The position numbers and the translations under genes were made by a program. From Pedobacter sp. (GTDB lineage: Bacteria; Bacteroidota; Bacteroidia; Sphingobacteriales; Sphingobacteriaceae), in NCBI GenBank assembly GCA_014377775.1, contig JACMOW010000081.1:1-40654 (forward strand): a stretch of DNA of 40,654 bases, read 5' to 3'. A model generated the notes under the pieces. The model was not told where the DNA came from. It saw only the letters and a program-made list of their open reading frames with translations, and ran no database searches. The number at the start of each line of letters is the position of its first letter. Positions within the stretch are counted from its first letter, which is position 1. Positions 25,598-36,195 of this stretch are shown here, in pieces.

Positions 25598-28444
25598 ATG
25601 GCTAAAAAGAATATCGATCTGGGCGAACAAAAAGATGTAGAGGTGTATGGTGCCAGGGTACACAACCTTAAAAATATCGATGTTAGTTTTCCTAGAAATA
25701 AACTTGTTGTAATTACAGGCTTAAGTGGTAGTGGAAAATCGTCGCTAGCTTTTGATACCATTTATGCCGAAGGTCAGCGCCGTTATATGGAAACTTTTAG
25801 TGCCTATTCTCGCCAATTCATGGGTGGGATGGAGCGCCCTGATGTAGATAAGGTTTCTGGTCTTAGTCCGGTAATTGCCATTGAGCAAAAAACAACCAGT
25901 AAAAATCCTCGTTCTACTGTGGGTACTATTACTGAAATTTACGATTTTATGCGCTTGCTTTATGCTCGTACTGCAGATGCCTTTTCTTACAATACAGGTG
26001 AGAAAATGGAACGCATGAGTGAAGATCAAATCTTAAAAAATATTTATAAAAAATTCGATTTGATGCCCGTAAATATTCTGGCTCCTGTAGTTAAAGGACG
26101 TAAAGGACATTACCGCGAGTTATTTGAGCAAATTCGGAAACAAGGCTTTGTAAAAGTTCGTGTGGATGGGGATATTAAAGATTTAACGGCTAAAATGCAG
26201 GTAGATCGTTATAAAATTCACGATATTGAAATTGTAGTAGATCGGTTAATTATCGACGAGAAGGATCATAAGCGCTTATTGGAAAGTATTCAAACTGCTA
26301 TGCGATTGGGTAAGGGTATTATTAAAATTAGTGACAAGGAAAATAATGTAGCGCATTTTAGCAAGTTTTTAATGTGCCCAACCACTGGTATTTCATACGA
26401 CGAGCCACAACCTAATAGCTTTTCTTTTAACTCGCCATATGGGGCTTGCGAACGTTGTGATGGACTAGGCTATATTTTTGTGGTGGACAAGGAATCGGTA
26501 ATGCCAAATATGAAATTGAGCATTTTGAATGGGGGTTTAGCACCAATGGGCGAATACCGCGACGTTTGGATGTTTCAAGTTTTAAAAGCATTGGCAAAGA
26601 AATATAACTTCTCACTTTCTATTCCGCTAGAAAAACTTGGCAATGAAAATATAGATATCATTTTAAATGGCACACATGAATTGTTAAGTGTAGCTGTTGA
26701 ATACAACAAATGGAATGTGCAAAACTATCAAATTACTTTTGATGGCATTATTAAGCTTTTAGAAGAACAGCAAGATAAAAGAAGTGATACAGCGAATGCG
26801 GATGACATGGATGCTTTCAGGAAGTTAAAAACTTGCCCTGAATGTAATGGCGCTCGTTTAAAGAAAGAAAGTCTAAATTTTAAAGTAGACGGGAAAAATA
26901 TTTTTGAGTTGGCCGAAATGGATATCACTGGTTTAAAAACTTGGTTTTCTACTGTAGAGGATCGATTAAGTGAGCGCCAAAACATCATTGCTAAAGAAAT
27001 TTTGAAAGAAATTAGAGCGCGAATTGGCTTTTTAACTGATGTAGGCTTAACTTATCTTTCTTTAGATCGAACAGCTCGAACACTTTCGGGCGGAGAAGCA
27101 CAACGCATTCGCTTGGCTACTCAGATTGGCTCTCAGTTAATGAATGTGATGTATATTTTAGATGAGCCCAGTATTGGCTTGCACCAAAGGGATAATGAGA
27201 GGTTGATTGGTGCACTAAAAAATCTGCGCGACTTAGGAAATACTGTTTTAGTGGTAGAACACGATAAAGAAATGATTTTAGAAGCCGATCATGTGATTGA
27301 TATTGGTCCGGCAGCAGGTGTACATGGTGGTGAAATCGTAGCTCAGGGTACGCCAGCCGAAATTTTAAAATCTGGAACCCTTACGGCTGCTTATTTAAAT
27401 GGGAAAAAGGGAATTGAAATTCCAAAAAGACGTAGAAGGGGAAATGGACATAAATTATCGATTATTAAAGCAACTGGACATAACCTAAAATCAGTTTCTG
27501 TCGATTTTCCTTTGGGGAAATTTATTGCCGTAACAGGAGTTTCTGGAAGTGGAAAATCGAGTTTGATTACCGAAACGTTATATCCAATTTTAAATCACCA
27601 CTTTTTTAGAGCGAAGAAACACCCTTTACCTTATGAGAGAATTAATGGTTTAAAGGAAATCGATAAGGTAATTGAGATCGATCAGGCGCCAATTGGGCGT
27701 ACACCTCGCTCTAATCCATCAACTTATACTGGAGTTTTTTCGGATATCCGTAATCTATTTGTTTTATTGCCAGAGGCGAAAATTCGTGGTTATAAGCCTG
27801 GTCGTTTCTCGTTTAATGTAAAAGGTGGTCGTTGTGAAACTTGCCAAGGTGCAGGGATGAAAGTAATCGAAATGAATTTCTTGCCCGATGTTTCGGTTCC
27901 ATGTGAGGAATGTGGAGGCAGGCGTTACAATCGTGAAACCTTAGAAGTTCGCTACCGCGGAAAATCAATTAGTGACGTATTAGACATGAGTATTGAAGAA
28001 GCTTGTGTTTTTTTTGAACAAATGCCAGCCATCTATCGGAAAATCAAAACGCTAAATGACGTAGGCTTGGGCTATATTAGATTAGGGCAATCGTCTACCA
28101 CTTTATCGGGTGGCGAAGCACAACGTGTTAAATTAGCAACAGAGCTTTCTAAAAAAGATACGGGAAAAACCTTTTACATTCTGGATGAACCGACAACAGG
28201 CTTGCATTTTGAAGACATTAACGTGCTTTTAGGAGTGTTAAACGAATTGGTAGAAAAAGGAAATACGGTACTGGTTATAGAGCATAACTTGGATGTAGTA
28301 AAGGTGGCCGACTGGGTAATTGATTTGGGAGAAGAAGGTGGTGCTGGTGGTGGAAGAATACTATTCGAAGGTACGCCAGAAGGCTTAATCCAAAATCCGA
28401 TTAGTTTAACAGGAAAGTTTTTGAAGAAGGAAATGACAAGCTAA
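25598..28444 (+). CDS. uvrA: Excinuclease ABC subunit A
   Basis: [36 protein letters not shown], zinc-finger [43 protein letters not shown]. Confidence 0.99.
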   Translation: MAKKNIDLGEQKDVEVYGARVHNLKNIDVSFPRNKLVVITGLSGSGKSSLAFDTIYAEGQRRYMETFSAYSRQFMGGMERPDVDKVSGLSPVIAIEQKTTSKNPRSTVGTITEIYDFMRLLYARTADAFSYNTGEKMERMSEDQILKNIYKKFDLMPVNILAPVVKGRKGHYRELFEQIRKQGFVKVRVDGDIKDLTAKMQVDRYKIHDIEIVVDRLIIDEKDHKRLLESIQTAMRLGKGIIKISDKENNVAHFSKFLMCPTTGISYDEPQPNSFSFNSPYGACERCDGLGYIFVVDKESVMPNMKLSILNGGLAPMGEYRDVWMFQVLKALAKKYNFSLSIPLEKLGNENIDIILNGTHELLSVAVEYNKWNVQNYQITFDGIIKLLEEQQDKRSDTANADDMDAFRKLKTCPECNGARLKKESLNFKVDGKNIFELAEMDITGLKTWFSTVEDRLSERQNIIAKEILKEIRARIGFLTDVGLTYLSLDRTARTLSGGEAQRIRLATQIGSQLMNVMYILDEPSIGLHQRDNERLIGALKNLRDLGNTVLVVEHDKEMILEADHVIDIGPAAGVHGGEIVAQGTPAEILKSGTLTAAYLNGKKGIEIPKRRRRGNGHKLSIIKATGHNLKSVSVDFPLGKFIAVTGVSGSGKSSLITETLYPILNHHFFRAKKHPLPYERINGLKEIDKVIEIDQAPIGRTPRSNPSTYTGVFSDIRNLFVLLPEAKIRGYKPGRFSFNVKGGRCETCQGAGMKVIEMNFLPDVSVPCEECGGRRYNRETLEVRYRGKSISDVLDMSIEEACVFFEQMPAIYRKIKTLNDVGLGYIRLGQSSTTLSGGEAQRVKLATELSKKDTGKTFYILDEPTTGLHFEDINVLLGVLNELVEKGNTVLVIEHNLDVVKVADWVIDLGEEGGAGGGRILFEGTPEGLIQNPISLTGKFLKKEMTS

Positions 28445-28998
28445 ATTTTTAGGTTGCTTGGAAAAATAATGGCCAGGTATTTTCCGTGATGACTAACAGA
28501 GGCATCATAACTTTTTCCGCTTGTTTTGTTGATCAAGTTTGGAATTCCATTCCCATTTTTTTCTAAAAAATAGTTAGCAGATTGGGTGTTGAATGCTAAT
28601 ACATAATTATCATTATTGTTGAGATAACAAGTTTGGATTTTAGAAAGTGTATTGGCCTTTGGAGAAGCTATGGTATGAATGAAGTTTTCATTAATTACAC
28701 TTTTAGTCAGAAATATTTTATCTTCAAATTTTACAAAACCCATGTTTTTATCAGCCAGGAGCAGGTTTTTACAGCTAAACTTTAATGGACTGTTAAAACG
28801 TTGTAAACTCATTCTGTTAATGATTTTATAGGCGGCTTCTTTCATGCTCCATAACAACCAAATCATTTTTTCTGGAGCAATTGAGTCAACTACTTGTGCT
28901 TGCTCTTCGGCATTGAAAATTTTAGCAAAATAGCCAGCTCTTTTCCAATTACTTTCGACTTTTGCCCTATTTAAATCAACAATATCATTTCCCAGCAT
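28441..28998 (-). CDS. 4'-phosphopantetheinyl transferase superfamily protein
   Basis: MLGNDIVDL and WSMKEAAYK motifs. Confidence 0.88.
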   Translation of the reverse strand: MLGNDIVDLNRAKVESNWKRAGYFAKIFNAEEQAQVVDSIAPEKMIWLLWSMKEAAYKIINRMSLQRFNSPLKFSCKNLLLADKNMGFVKFEDKIFLTKSVINENFIHTIASPKANTLSKIQTCYLNNNDNYVLAFNTQSANYFLEKNGNGIPNLINKTSGKSYDASVSHHGKYLAIIFPSNLKI

Positions 28999-29248
28999 TG
29001 GCGGCTAGTTTTTCATTAATGACCGCAATGGTTGCCTTTACTGTAATCATTTTTGCCATAGAATCATTATCTATTTCTATTCCAAATTTTTCTTCAATAT
29101 CCAATATAATATCTACCAAATTTGCAGAGTTGATCTTTAAGTCAATTAAAAAATCTGTGTTTTCGGAAATGGATGCTAATGCTGCCTTGTTTTCTGTATA
29201 AGGTGTTATGATTTCTTTTAAATCGTCAATTAAATTTTCGTTATTCAC
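28985..29248 (-). CDS. Acyl carrier protein (atypical NSA instead of DSL at the carrier serine)
   Basis: TDFLIDLKINSANLVDIILDIEEKFGIEIDNDSMAKMITVKATIAVI aligns with the ACP family. Confidence 0.87.
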   Translation of the reverse strand: MNNENLIDDLKEIITPYTENKAALASISENTDFLIDLKINSANLVDIILDIEEKFGIEIDNDSMAKMITVKATIAVINEKLAANAGK

Positions 29249-30515
29249 TGTTATATTTTTTTAAGATGATGCAAGCATTTACATCACCGAAGCCAAAATT
29301 TGCTTTTGCTAAGATAGTAATTGGGGTATGTATTAAGGTGGTTGGAATAGATTTTTTAGTAATTATTTTTTCAATTTCTGGATGAAGATCCTCACAATTA
29401 ATATTGGGAAAAATAAATCCTTCTTTTAATTGTAATACAGAAGCTACACATTCAATACTTCCAGTTGCGCTTAAGGAATGACCGATCATGCTTTTAATAG
29501 TATTGATAAACGGAAAATCTTTTCCAAATCTATTTAAAGCAATTGCCCAATTTTCTATTTCCATAGTATCTTTGGAAGTGGCTGTTAAATGCCCATTAAT
29601 CGCATCAATAGCTTCAGGTTTGATGCCAGCATTTGCCATTGCACGGGTTATACAACGCTGCACAGCAATGGGATTTGGTGCTGTCATTGAGCCCAACCCG
29701 AGTTGTCCGCCAGAATTAATATTTCCGCCTAAAACTTCGGCATAGATTTTTGCACCTCTTTTAATTGCGTTTTCTAGCGATTCTAGAATCAATGCTCCAG
29801 CACCAGCACTTGGCACAAAGCCACTAGCGGTTGCACTCATTGGTCTGCTGCCTTTTTCGGGATCAGAATTATGTTTGTAAGTGCATACCCGTATGGCATC
29901 AAATCCGCCCCAAATATAAGGGCCGCTATCGCTTGTGCTTCCGGCTAACATAATGGTTGCCTGACCATTTTTTATCCGTTCATAAGCCATTAAAACACTT
30001 TCTGTTCCGGTGGTGCAGGCAGAAGAATTTGTAGTAACCTGGTTTCCTAAGCCTAATTTGCCACTTAAGAACGCACTTATACCGCTTGCCATGGTCTGTA
30101 CAACAGTTCCGCTTCCAATTTTTCTAACTTGGCCCTGGTCAATCATTTCTGCACCCGCTTTAAATTTTTCAAGCCCGGAAGTTCCAGTGCCAAAGATAGT
30201 GCCGTTTTCCCAGTCTGGTTCATTGATAGGGATTTCGAGGCCTGCATCTTTCCAAGCATCTAAACCGGCAATTACACCATACACAATGCCAGAACTATTT
30301 AAATTTTTAAGTTCAAGTTCGGAAAAGTATTGCGAAATATGCGCTTGCGTTAATGCAGGTTCGCCAGAAATCTGACACGAAAAATTTAAGGCGGCTAATT
30401 GTTTATTGTACTTAATGCCTGATATTCCGTTTTTAATGGAATGTGTGAAATTGGCAAGATTAACTCCATTTGGTGCCACTACACCTAATCCTGTAATTAC
30501 TACACGATTACCCAT
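29241..30515 (-). CDS. Beta-ketoacyl-ACP synthase (FabF-like)
   Basis: MGNRVVITGLGVVAPNG, NSSACTTGTESVLMAYERI (Cys), INGHLTATSKDT (His), KSMIGHSLSATGSIE (Lys/His), NFGFGDVNA. ATG at 30515 preferred over the TTG at 30527. Confidence 0.94.
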   Translation of the reverse strand: MGNRVVITGLGVVAPNGVNLANFTHSIKNGISGIKYNKQLAALNFSCQISGEPALTQAHISQYFSELELKNLNSSGIVYGVIAGLDAWKDAGLEIPINEPDWENGTIFGTGTSGLEKFKAGAEMIDQGQVRKIGSGTVVQTMASGISAFLSGKLGLGNQVTTNSSACTTGTESVLMAYERIKNGQATIMLAGSTSDSGPYIWGGFDAIRVCTYKHNSDPEKGSRPMSATASGFVPSAGAGALILESLENAIKRGAKIYAEVLGGNINSGGQLGLGSMTAPNPIAVQRCITRAMANAGIKPEAIDAINGHLTATSKDTMEIENWAIALNRFGKDFPFINTIKSMIGHSLSATGSIECVASVLQLKEGFIFPNINCEDLHPEIEKIITKKSIPTTLIHTPITILAKANFGFGDVNACIILKKYNSE

Positions 30516-30945
30516 GTTTGTTTTCAATTAACATACCCGCAATGATTCCTTTACATACAATTTCTCCCGCTTCATTTTCCATCCGCACACTACAATTTAG
30601 TTTATTAAACTTAAAGTAAACTTTTTCGCTTAAAACAGTCACTTTTTGGGCTGGGAATACCGGTTTTAAAAAATCAACCGCAGCAGAGGTCATCACAAAT
30701 GATAGGCCTGCACTGCCCTTCGCTAAATATATCGCCAAACAAGCCAATCCAATTTGTGCCATTGTTTCGGTAAGAATAACGCCTGGCGTTATTGGATAAT
30801 CTTTAAAATGACCTTTATAAAAGTCTAATTCTTTAACATAAGTAAAGGTTCCTTTTGCTCCATATTTGTCAACATGCAGTAATTCATCTACAAATAAAAA
30901 TGGTTTTGTATAAGGAAGATGCTTTAAAATTTCATTTTTATCCAT
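30508..30945 (-). CDS. Hot-dog fold beta-hydroxyacyl-ACP dehydratase-like (FabZ-like)
   Basis: HLPYTKPFLFVDELL, GHFKDYPITPGVILTETMAQIG (His/Glu conserved). ATG at 30945. Confidence 0.85.
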   Translation of the reverse strand: MDKNEILKHLPYTKPFLFVDELLHVDKYGAKGTFTYVKELDFYKGHFKDYPITPGVILTETMAQIGLACLAIYLAKGSAGLSFVMTSAAVDFLKPVFPAQKVTVLSEKVYFKFNKLNCSVRMENEAGEIVCKGIIAGMLIENKHG

Positions 30946-30946
30946 A

Positions 30947-31999
30947 TTACCATTGTAATAAAATTCGTTGCGCAGAAAAGCCAGGGCCAAAACTTAACAT
31001 TAGGCCTCTTTCTCCAACTTTGGGGTTTGCGTCCAAAAACCTTTCCAAAACGTATAAAATGGTTACGCTTGACATGTTTCCATATAACCTTAAAACTTCC
31101 TTGGTATCATCAATATTTTTCCCTAATTCGGCAAATAGTGCTTCTACCATTTGAACAATTTTTTTTCCTCCTGGATGAAAAATTAAATGATCAATATCTT
31201 TAATTTCTAAATTATTTTTAGTTAAAAATGGATGAATGATGGCTGGAAAATTTGTCGCTATAGTTTCAGGAACATCAGGATCTAAAACCATCTGTAACCC
31301 TGTATTTCGCATTTTAAAACCCATCATGTGTGTAGCATCAAAAAAATGGTACATTTCTTCATCAATTATTTCTGGACCTAGATCATCATCATTCGAGCTC
31401 AGTAAAACACAGGCAACGCCATCTCCAAAAATAGCAGCGCTTACAATGTTTGCCATCGAATAATCGTTTAGTTGGAACGTTGCCGTTGGCGATTCTACAG
31501 CAATCACTGCTGCTCTTTTTCCGGGATTAGATTTTAAAAAGTTCTTGGCGTAAATCATTCCAGAAACACCAGCTGCACACCCCATTTCTGTAACGGGTAA
31601 CCTTACAATATCCTGTCTAAGTTTTAATTCGTTAATCAAGTATGCATCTAGCGATGGGATCATTACTCCAGTGCAACTTACAGTAATGATATAATCTAAT
31701 TCCTCTGGGTTCCAGTGTGCTTTTTCTAGCGCAGATTTTAAGCATTCTGCACCATATTTAATTCCTTCTTTTATATAAATGTCGTTTCTTTCTTCAAAAC
31801 TCAAGTTGCTAAAAACTTCTTCGGGAGATAAAAAGGAGTAACGCCGATCTACCGCAGCATTTTCGATAATTTTTATAACTTTTCGTACAAATCGTTCCTC
31901 TTGCCCCTTTAACCACAAATTAAAAAATGGAATAATCTCAGATGTAGATCTCGAATATTTTGGTAATACCTTGGTAACTGTTTTTATTCTTACACTCAT
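30947..31999 (-). CDS. Type III polyketide synthase (chalcone/stilbene synthase family)
   Basis: SCTGVMIPSLDAYL, TEMGCAAGVSG (Cys), IFHPGGKKIV (His), LYGNMSSVTILYVLE (Asn), SFGPGFSAQ. Confidence 0.95.
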   Translation of the reverse strand: MSVRIKTVTKVLPKYSRSTSEIIPFFNLWLKGQEERFVRKVIKIIENAAVDRRYSFLSPEEVFSNLSFEERNDIYIKEGIKYGAECLKSALEKAHWNPEELDYIITVSCTGVMIPSLDAYLINELKLRQDIVRLPVTEMGCAAGVSGMIYAKNFLKSNPGKRAAVIAVESPTATFQLNDYSMANIVSAAIFGDGVACVLLSSNDDDLGPEIIDEEMYHFFDATHMMGFKMRNTGLQMVLDPDVPETIATNFPAIIHPFLTKNNLEIKDIDHLIFHPGGKKIVQMVEALFAELGKNIDDTKEVLRLYGNMSSVTILYVLERFLDANPKVGERGLMLSFGPGFSAQRILLQW

Positions 32000-32706
32000 T
32001 ATATGCTAATTATCCACTGGTAACGGAATGCCCACTTCCATTTTATGGAAAATGATTTTACTTCCAATGCAGTAGAGTAAGCCAGTAAGTCGGCTTTTTT
32101 AAATCCTCTAAGTATGGATATCAAACCATCTTCTCTAGACATATTATTAAGATTAAATGAAAAGCATAATGCTTTAAATAAGTAGTAGGCTAAAGCATTT
32201 CGATGTAAATCATTAATTATTATACCAACCTTTACCAGTGGCTTAATGTTTGATAAAAGGTGAATTATTTCTTTATCCTTAAAATGATGGAGCGTTAACG
32301 TACAAAGTAGAATGTCACACTCCGTAATTGTATTTTCAAATATATTTTTACATTCAAAGCTAATGTTGGGATAATTTATAGATAACTGTTTGGCATGTTG
32401 TATGGTGAAATTATTTGCATCAATGCCAACGAGCAAAAAATTTAGATCATTTTTTAGAGCATAATTTGCTAGAGCCCTTAACATATCTCCATTACCACAA
32501 CCAATATCTATGATACGTATTGGCATTTGTTTAGGTTTATTTTTAAGTAAAATCTTTATGCTGTCAATGGTTACTTTATTACCACCCAATAGCTGATTGA
32601 TTTTTGCAATTTTGTCTAAAGCATCCCTTAAAACTTCGCCTTCCATATCGAAGTCGTCCATAATTTCTGCCGCATTACTTCTATGTGTTGTATCTATCCA
32701 CCTCAT
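31999..32706 (-). CDS. Class I SAM-dependent methyltransferase
   Basis: IRIIDIGCGNGDMLRALA motif I, LLCTLTLHHFKDKEIIHLL. Confidence 0.9.
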   Translation of the reverse strand: MRWIDTTHRSNAAEIMDDFDMEGEVLRDALDKIAKINQLLGGNKVTIDSIKILLKNKPKQMPIRIIDIGCGNGDMLRALANYALKNDLNFLLVGIDANNFTIQHAKQLSINYPNISFECKNIFENTITECDILLCTLTLHHFKDKEIIHLLSNIKPLVKVGIIINDLHRNALAYYLFKALCFSFNLNNMSREDGLISILRGFKKADLLAYSTALEVKSFSIKWKWAFRYQWIISI

Positions 32707-33829
32707 TTATAATTAGTTTTCCGTGTGTTTTTTCAATAATTTGATTCAGTAATGATGGAAATTTTGTTAATCCGGTGAGCATCACGTTTGAGAGTTTCTC
32801 TTTTCTTAATAATGCAGATAGGATACGGCCCATTTTTAACCTCGTTTTAAATTCTGAGTTCCAAAGTTTAGTATAGGTTTTTTCAAGTTCCGCCCTAGAA
32901 GTAATTTCTCTATTTTGAAATTTTATTAGTAATTGAGCAGCTATTTTTGCGCTATGAATAGCCATCGCCATGCCATTTCCACAAAGTGGATGGATAAGTC
33001 CGGCGGTATCTCCAACCATTAATATATGATTTTCTATGGTTGGTTTTTCGCCAAAAAATAACTGACTAATTACCAAAGGTTCTTCAAATAGCGGTGTATA
33101 TTCTTCGAAAATTTTTTTTAAGTGCCTATTTTGATATAGTACATGCTCTTGATAAGTTTTAATATCTTTATATTTTTTAAATGAATTATAATCTGCTAAA
33201 TAGCAAATATTTACCTTATCGTTTTCTACTTTAGAAACGCCACAATATCCACCTCTAAAATTATGTACAGCCACTAAATTTTTCGAGAAATTACCACTAT
33301 AATGTGCCTTAACAGCTAAAAAAGGTGATTTCTTTTGGATAAATGCTCTGTTTAATTTAACATCAATGGCCGAACGTTTTCCGTAAGCACCAATAACTTG
33401 CTTCGCAATAAATTCTTTGCCCGATAATAGCGTCACAGTAAATTTATCATTGTTAAATTCAATATTTGTTACTGTATCTTTTATAATGCTAACGCCACGA
33501 TTAATTAAATGTTGATAGAGGAAATAATCTAACTCATATCTACTAATTCCGAAACCACCAAGCGGTAATTTGGCTGTTATGCTTTTCCCAGTAACAGTTG
33601 TGAATTGCATTTGGTTAATTAAACTTGGCTTTAATAATTCGATATTAAGATCGAGCGACTTCAAGTAAGGCAAAACCTCATTTGAAATATATTCGCCACA
33701 AACTTTATGACTAGGAAATTCATTTTTCTCAATTAAAGTAACTTTTAGTCCGGCTTTCTGTAAATGAAGCGCAACCGTTAAGCCAGCAAGACCACCTCCA
33801 ATTATTAAAATTTCTAACTCATCTTGCAT
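32681..33829 (-). CDS. FAD-dependent oxidoreductase (geranylgeranyl reductase/phenol hydroxylase-like)
   Basis: EILIIGGGLAGLTVALHLQKAGLKVTLIEKNEFPSHKVCGEYIS; MVGDTAGLIHPLCGNGMAMAIHSA. Confidence 0.93.
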   Translation of the reverse strand: MQDELEILIIGGGLAGLTVALHLQKAGLKVTLIEKNEFPSHKVCGEYISNEVLPYLKSLDLNIELLKPSLINQMQFTTVTGKSITAKLPLGGFGISRYELDYFLYQHLINRGVSIIKDTVTNIEFNNDKFTVTLLSGKEFIAKQVIGAYGKRSAIDVKLNRAFIQKKSPFLAVKAHYSGNFSKNLVAVHNFRGGYCGVSKVENDKVNICYLADYNSFKKYKDIKTYQEHVLYQNRHLKKIFEEYTPLFEEPLVISQLFFGEKPTIENHILMVGDTAGLIHPLCGNGMAMAIHSAKIAAQLLIKFQNREITSRAELEKTYTKLWNSEFKTRLKMGRILSALLRKEKLSNVMLTGLTKFPSLLNQIIEKTHGKLIINEVDRYNT

Positions 33830-33906
33830 ATCTTAAAAGTACAATATTTTTATGCATTCAATGCAGGTTAATTCATTCGTATCACAAATTTATTAACTTC
33901 GTGTAA

Positions 33907-35364
33907 ATGAATAATTTATTAACAGCAGAACAAATGCGTGATCAAAGAATTTCATCCATCTATTTAATGGAAAAGGCTGCCCATGCATTTGTTGATGTTT
34001 TTAGGGAATTATACCACGATCGTAGCCAGTCTATTTCTATTTTATGTGGACAAGGGAATAACGGGGGCGATGGTTTAGCAATTGCTCGATTGCTATATAT
34101 TAACGGATTCGAAAATATTTCGGTGTACTTGGTTAATTTTGGCACTAATGAAAGTCCAGATCGTACTAAAAATGTAAAGCGGTTAGCAGAAGAGCAGATT
34201 ATTCCCATTTTCATTACAGCGCCTAGTCAGTTCGAAAATATAGAAACGGATTTAATTATTGATGCAGTTTTGGGTTCGGGTTTAAATAAACCATTTACTG
34301 GTAAATATGCAGCATTGGCCAACAAAGTGAATAGTTTAGGTAAAAGGATAATTGCTGTTGATGTGCCTACGGGTTTCCCAAGTGAGGGGGCGATAGTTAA
34401 GAACTATAAGGGCATTAGAGCCGATTTGGTGATTTGTTTCCAACGCCCTAAACTCAATTTTTTCTTTCCAGAATCGGTTGTAGCCTTAAATCAGTTTAAG
34501 GTGGTAGATATCGGATTGGAAGAGAATTTTATATTGGCTCAACCGAGCGATTGGAAACTAATTACGAAGCCTACAATTAAAACTAGAAAGAATTTTACGC
34601 ATAAAGGAATCTATGGGCATGCTTTAATTGTTGCAGGAAATAGTACTACCATGGGTGCTGCTTTGTTAGCTGGCCGAGCTTGCCTACATACTGGGGCAGG
34701 TTTAACTACGCTTTGTCTTCCACAAAGTGGACTAATAGCGCTTAATGCTACTTTACCAGAGGTGATGGCTTTGCCAAGAAATGAACAGTTATCAGCTAAG
34801 GATTTTGCAAAATTTACAGCAATTGCCATCGGTCCGGGTTTAGGATTAGAAGTAGAAAACGAAGTGATTTTAGCCCAGTTAATTGTTTTAAAAAAACCTT
34901 TTGTAATTGATGCAGATTCGCTAACAATTTTAAGTAAGCGAAGAGACTTATTGGATAAATTGCCTGAGCAGACTATTTTAACACCGCATTTAAAAGAATT
35001 TGACCGTATTTTTGGTAAGCACCAAACATGGTGGGAGAGGGTAGCAACAGCAATTAAGCAAGCGAAGGCAAGAAGGTTAATCATTGTGCTAAAGAATCAA
35101 TATACGTTTGTTTGTTTGCCAAATGGGGAAGTTCATATTAATCAAACAGGTAATTCAGGTATGGCCTCTGGTGGTATGGGCGATGTTTTAACTGGAATAA
35201 TTGTTGGTTTTTTGGCGCAATCGTATTCACCGGCCGATGCTGCAAAGCTAGCGGTTTACCTACATGGTAAAGCGGGTGATGAGTTGACAAAGAAAAGATC
35301 TATAGTAAGTGCATCACAAGTTGCCGATAGAATTCCAAAAGCAATTAAGAAAATGGTAGATTAA
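33907..35364 (+). CDS. nnr: Bifunctional NAD(P)HX epimerase / ADP-dependent dehydratase
   Basis: YjeF_N CGQGNNGGDGLAIARLL, DAVLGSGLNKPF; C-terminal kinase-fold TPHLKEFDRIFG, NQTGNSGMASGGMGDVLTGII. Confidence 0.97.
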   Translation: MNNLLTAEQMRDQRISSIYLMEKAAHAFVDVFRELYHDRSQSISILCGQGNNGGDGLAIARLLYINGFENISVYLVNFGTNESPDRTKNVKRLAEEQIIPIFITAPSQFENIETDLIIDAVLGSGLNKPFTGKYAALANKVNSLGKRIIAVDVPTGFPSEGAIVKNYKGIRADLVICFQRPKLNFFFPESVVALNQFKVVDIGLEENFILAQPSDWKLITKPTIKTRKNFTHKGIYGHALIVAGNSTTMGAALLAGRACLHTGAGLTTLCLPQSGLIALNATLPEVMALPRNEQLSAKDFAKFTAIAIGPGLGLEVENEVILAQLIVLKKPFVIDADSLTILSKRRDLLDKLPEQTILTPHLKEFDRIFGKHQTWWERVATAIKQAKARRLIIVLKNQYTFVCLPNGEVHINQTGNSGMASGGMGDVLTGIIVGFLAQSYSPADAAKLAVYLHGKAGDELTKKRSIVSASQVADRIPKAIKKMVD

Positions 35365-36194
35365 ATGGCACCCATTACCACCATTTTTTCCATGGTTGGG
35401 TTTGCACTTCCACCAGTTGGCTCAACTGTTACAGCAAAAGCTTGTGCTTTTTGGATAGTATCCATTTGCTTAACGGCTTCTTTTGCATTTTCATTACTTC
35501 CAAAAACACCTAAACTAACTGGTTTTCCATCAACCAGTGCCCATAACTGATATTCGTGCGATTGGTCTGTTTTGGGTAGACTCATTGCAGCATAGTTGAT
35601 CAATATGTTTTTATTGTTTTTGTTCCAATATACCAACATCTTAGATTTAGGCGAATTTTGTACGCCCGCAAGTTTAACGGTCGTCCATTCGTCTGTTTCG
35701 GTCATGGCTATTCTATTTTCCATTCCTGCATTCTCAAATTTTAATTGAGAAGCTGTACTAGCAAATTTCTCTTTATCTGTGCTCAAACTAGCAATTTGGA
35801 AATTTGCATCTTTAAGTTCTTTGTGAGCAGAGAACAAAGCACCCAAGCTAATTGCCAATAAAATACTGCAGGCCACTAAAGCATAACGTAATTTAGTTAC
35901 TTTACCATCGTTTATAGTATCGTATAGAGGAACGGTTTTCGGTTCAGCTATAATTTGTTGTGTATTTTTGAAACCCAACTTATCGAATAATTGTGATTCG
36001 AGCTTAGCTGGTGGTACAATTGAATTGTGTTGTGCATAATTTTCCATAGCAAGCTCAATCGCTAAAACCTCTGCTTGTATTTCAGAATATTTATTAGCCA
36101 TTTCCTCTACTTCATTGCTTTCGGGTACAGATAACTGCCCTAAAACGTAAAGTTCAAGTATGCCTGATTCGATATATTCTTTTACTTTTTCCAC
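35361..36194 (-). CDS. Anti-sigma factor (RskA-like)
   Basis: N-terminal YIESGILELYVLGQLSVPESNEVEEMA, central TM, C-terminal YQLWALVDGKPVSLGVF; adjacent to ECF sigma. Confidence 0.9.
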   Translation of the reverse strand: MEKVKEYIESGILELYVLGQLSVPESNEVEEMANKYSEIQAEVLAIELAMENYAQHNSIVPPAKLESQLFDKLGFKNTQQIIAEPKTVPLYDTINDGKVTKLRYALVACSILLAISLGALFSAHKELKDANFQIASLSTDKEKFASTASQLKFENAGMENRIAMTETDEWTTVKLAGVQNSPKSKMLVYWNKNNKNILINYAAMSLPKTDQSHEYQLWALVDGKPVSLGVFGSNENAKEAVKQMDTIQKAQAFAVTVEPTGGSANPTMEKMVVMGAI

Positions 36195-36195
36195 C

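Noticed and set aside
28441-33829. Reading the cluster as a flexirubin/aryl polyene cluster
   Set aside because: Only one KS, no DarA/DarB-type enzymes, ammonia lyase, acyltransferases or exporters; the type III PKS is the defining enzyme.
34611-35084. 157-aa minus-strand ORF
   Set aside because: Antisense to the nnr kinase-fold domain; no recognisable motifs.
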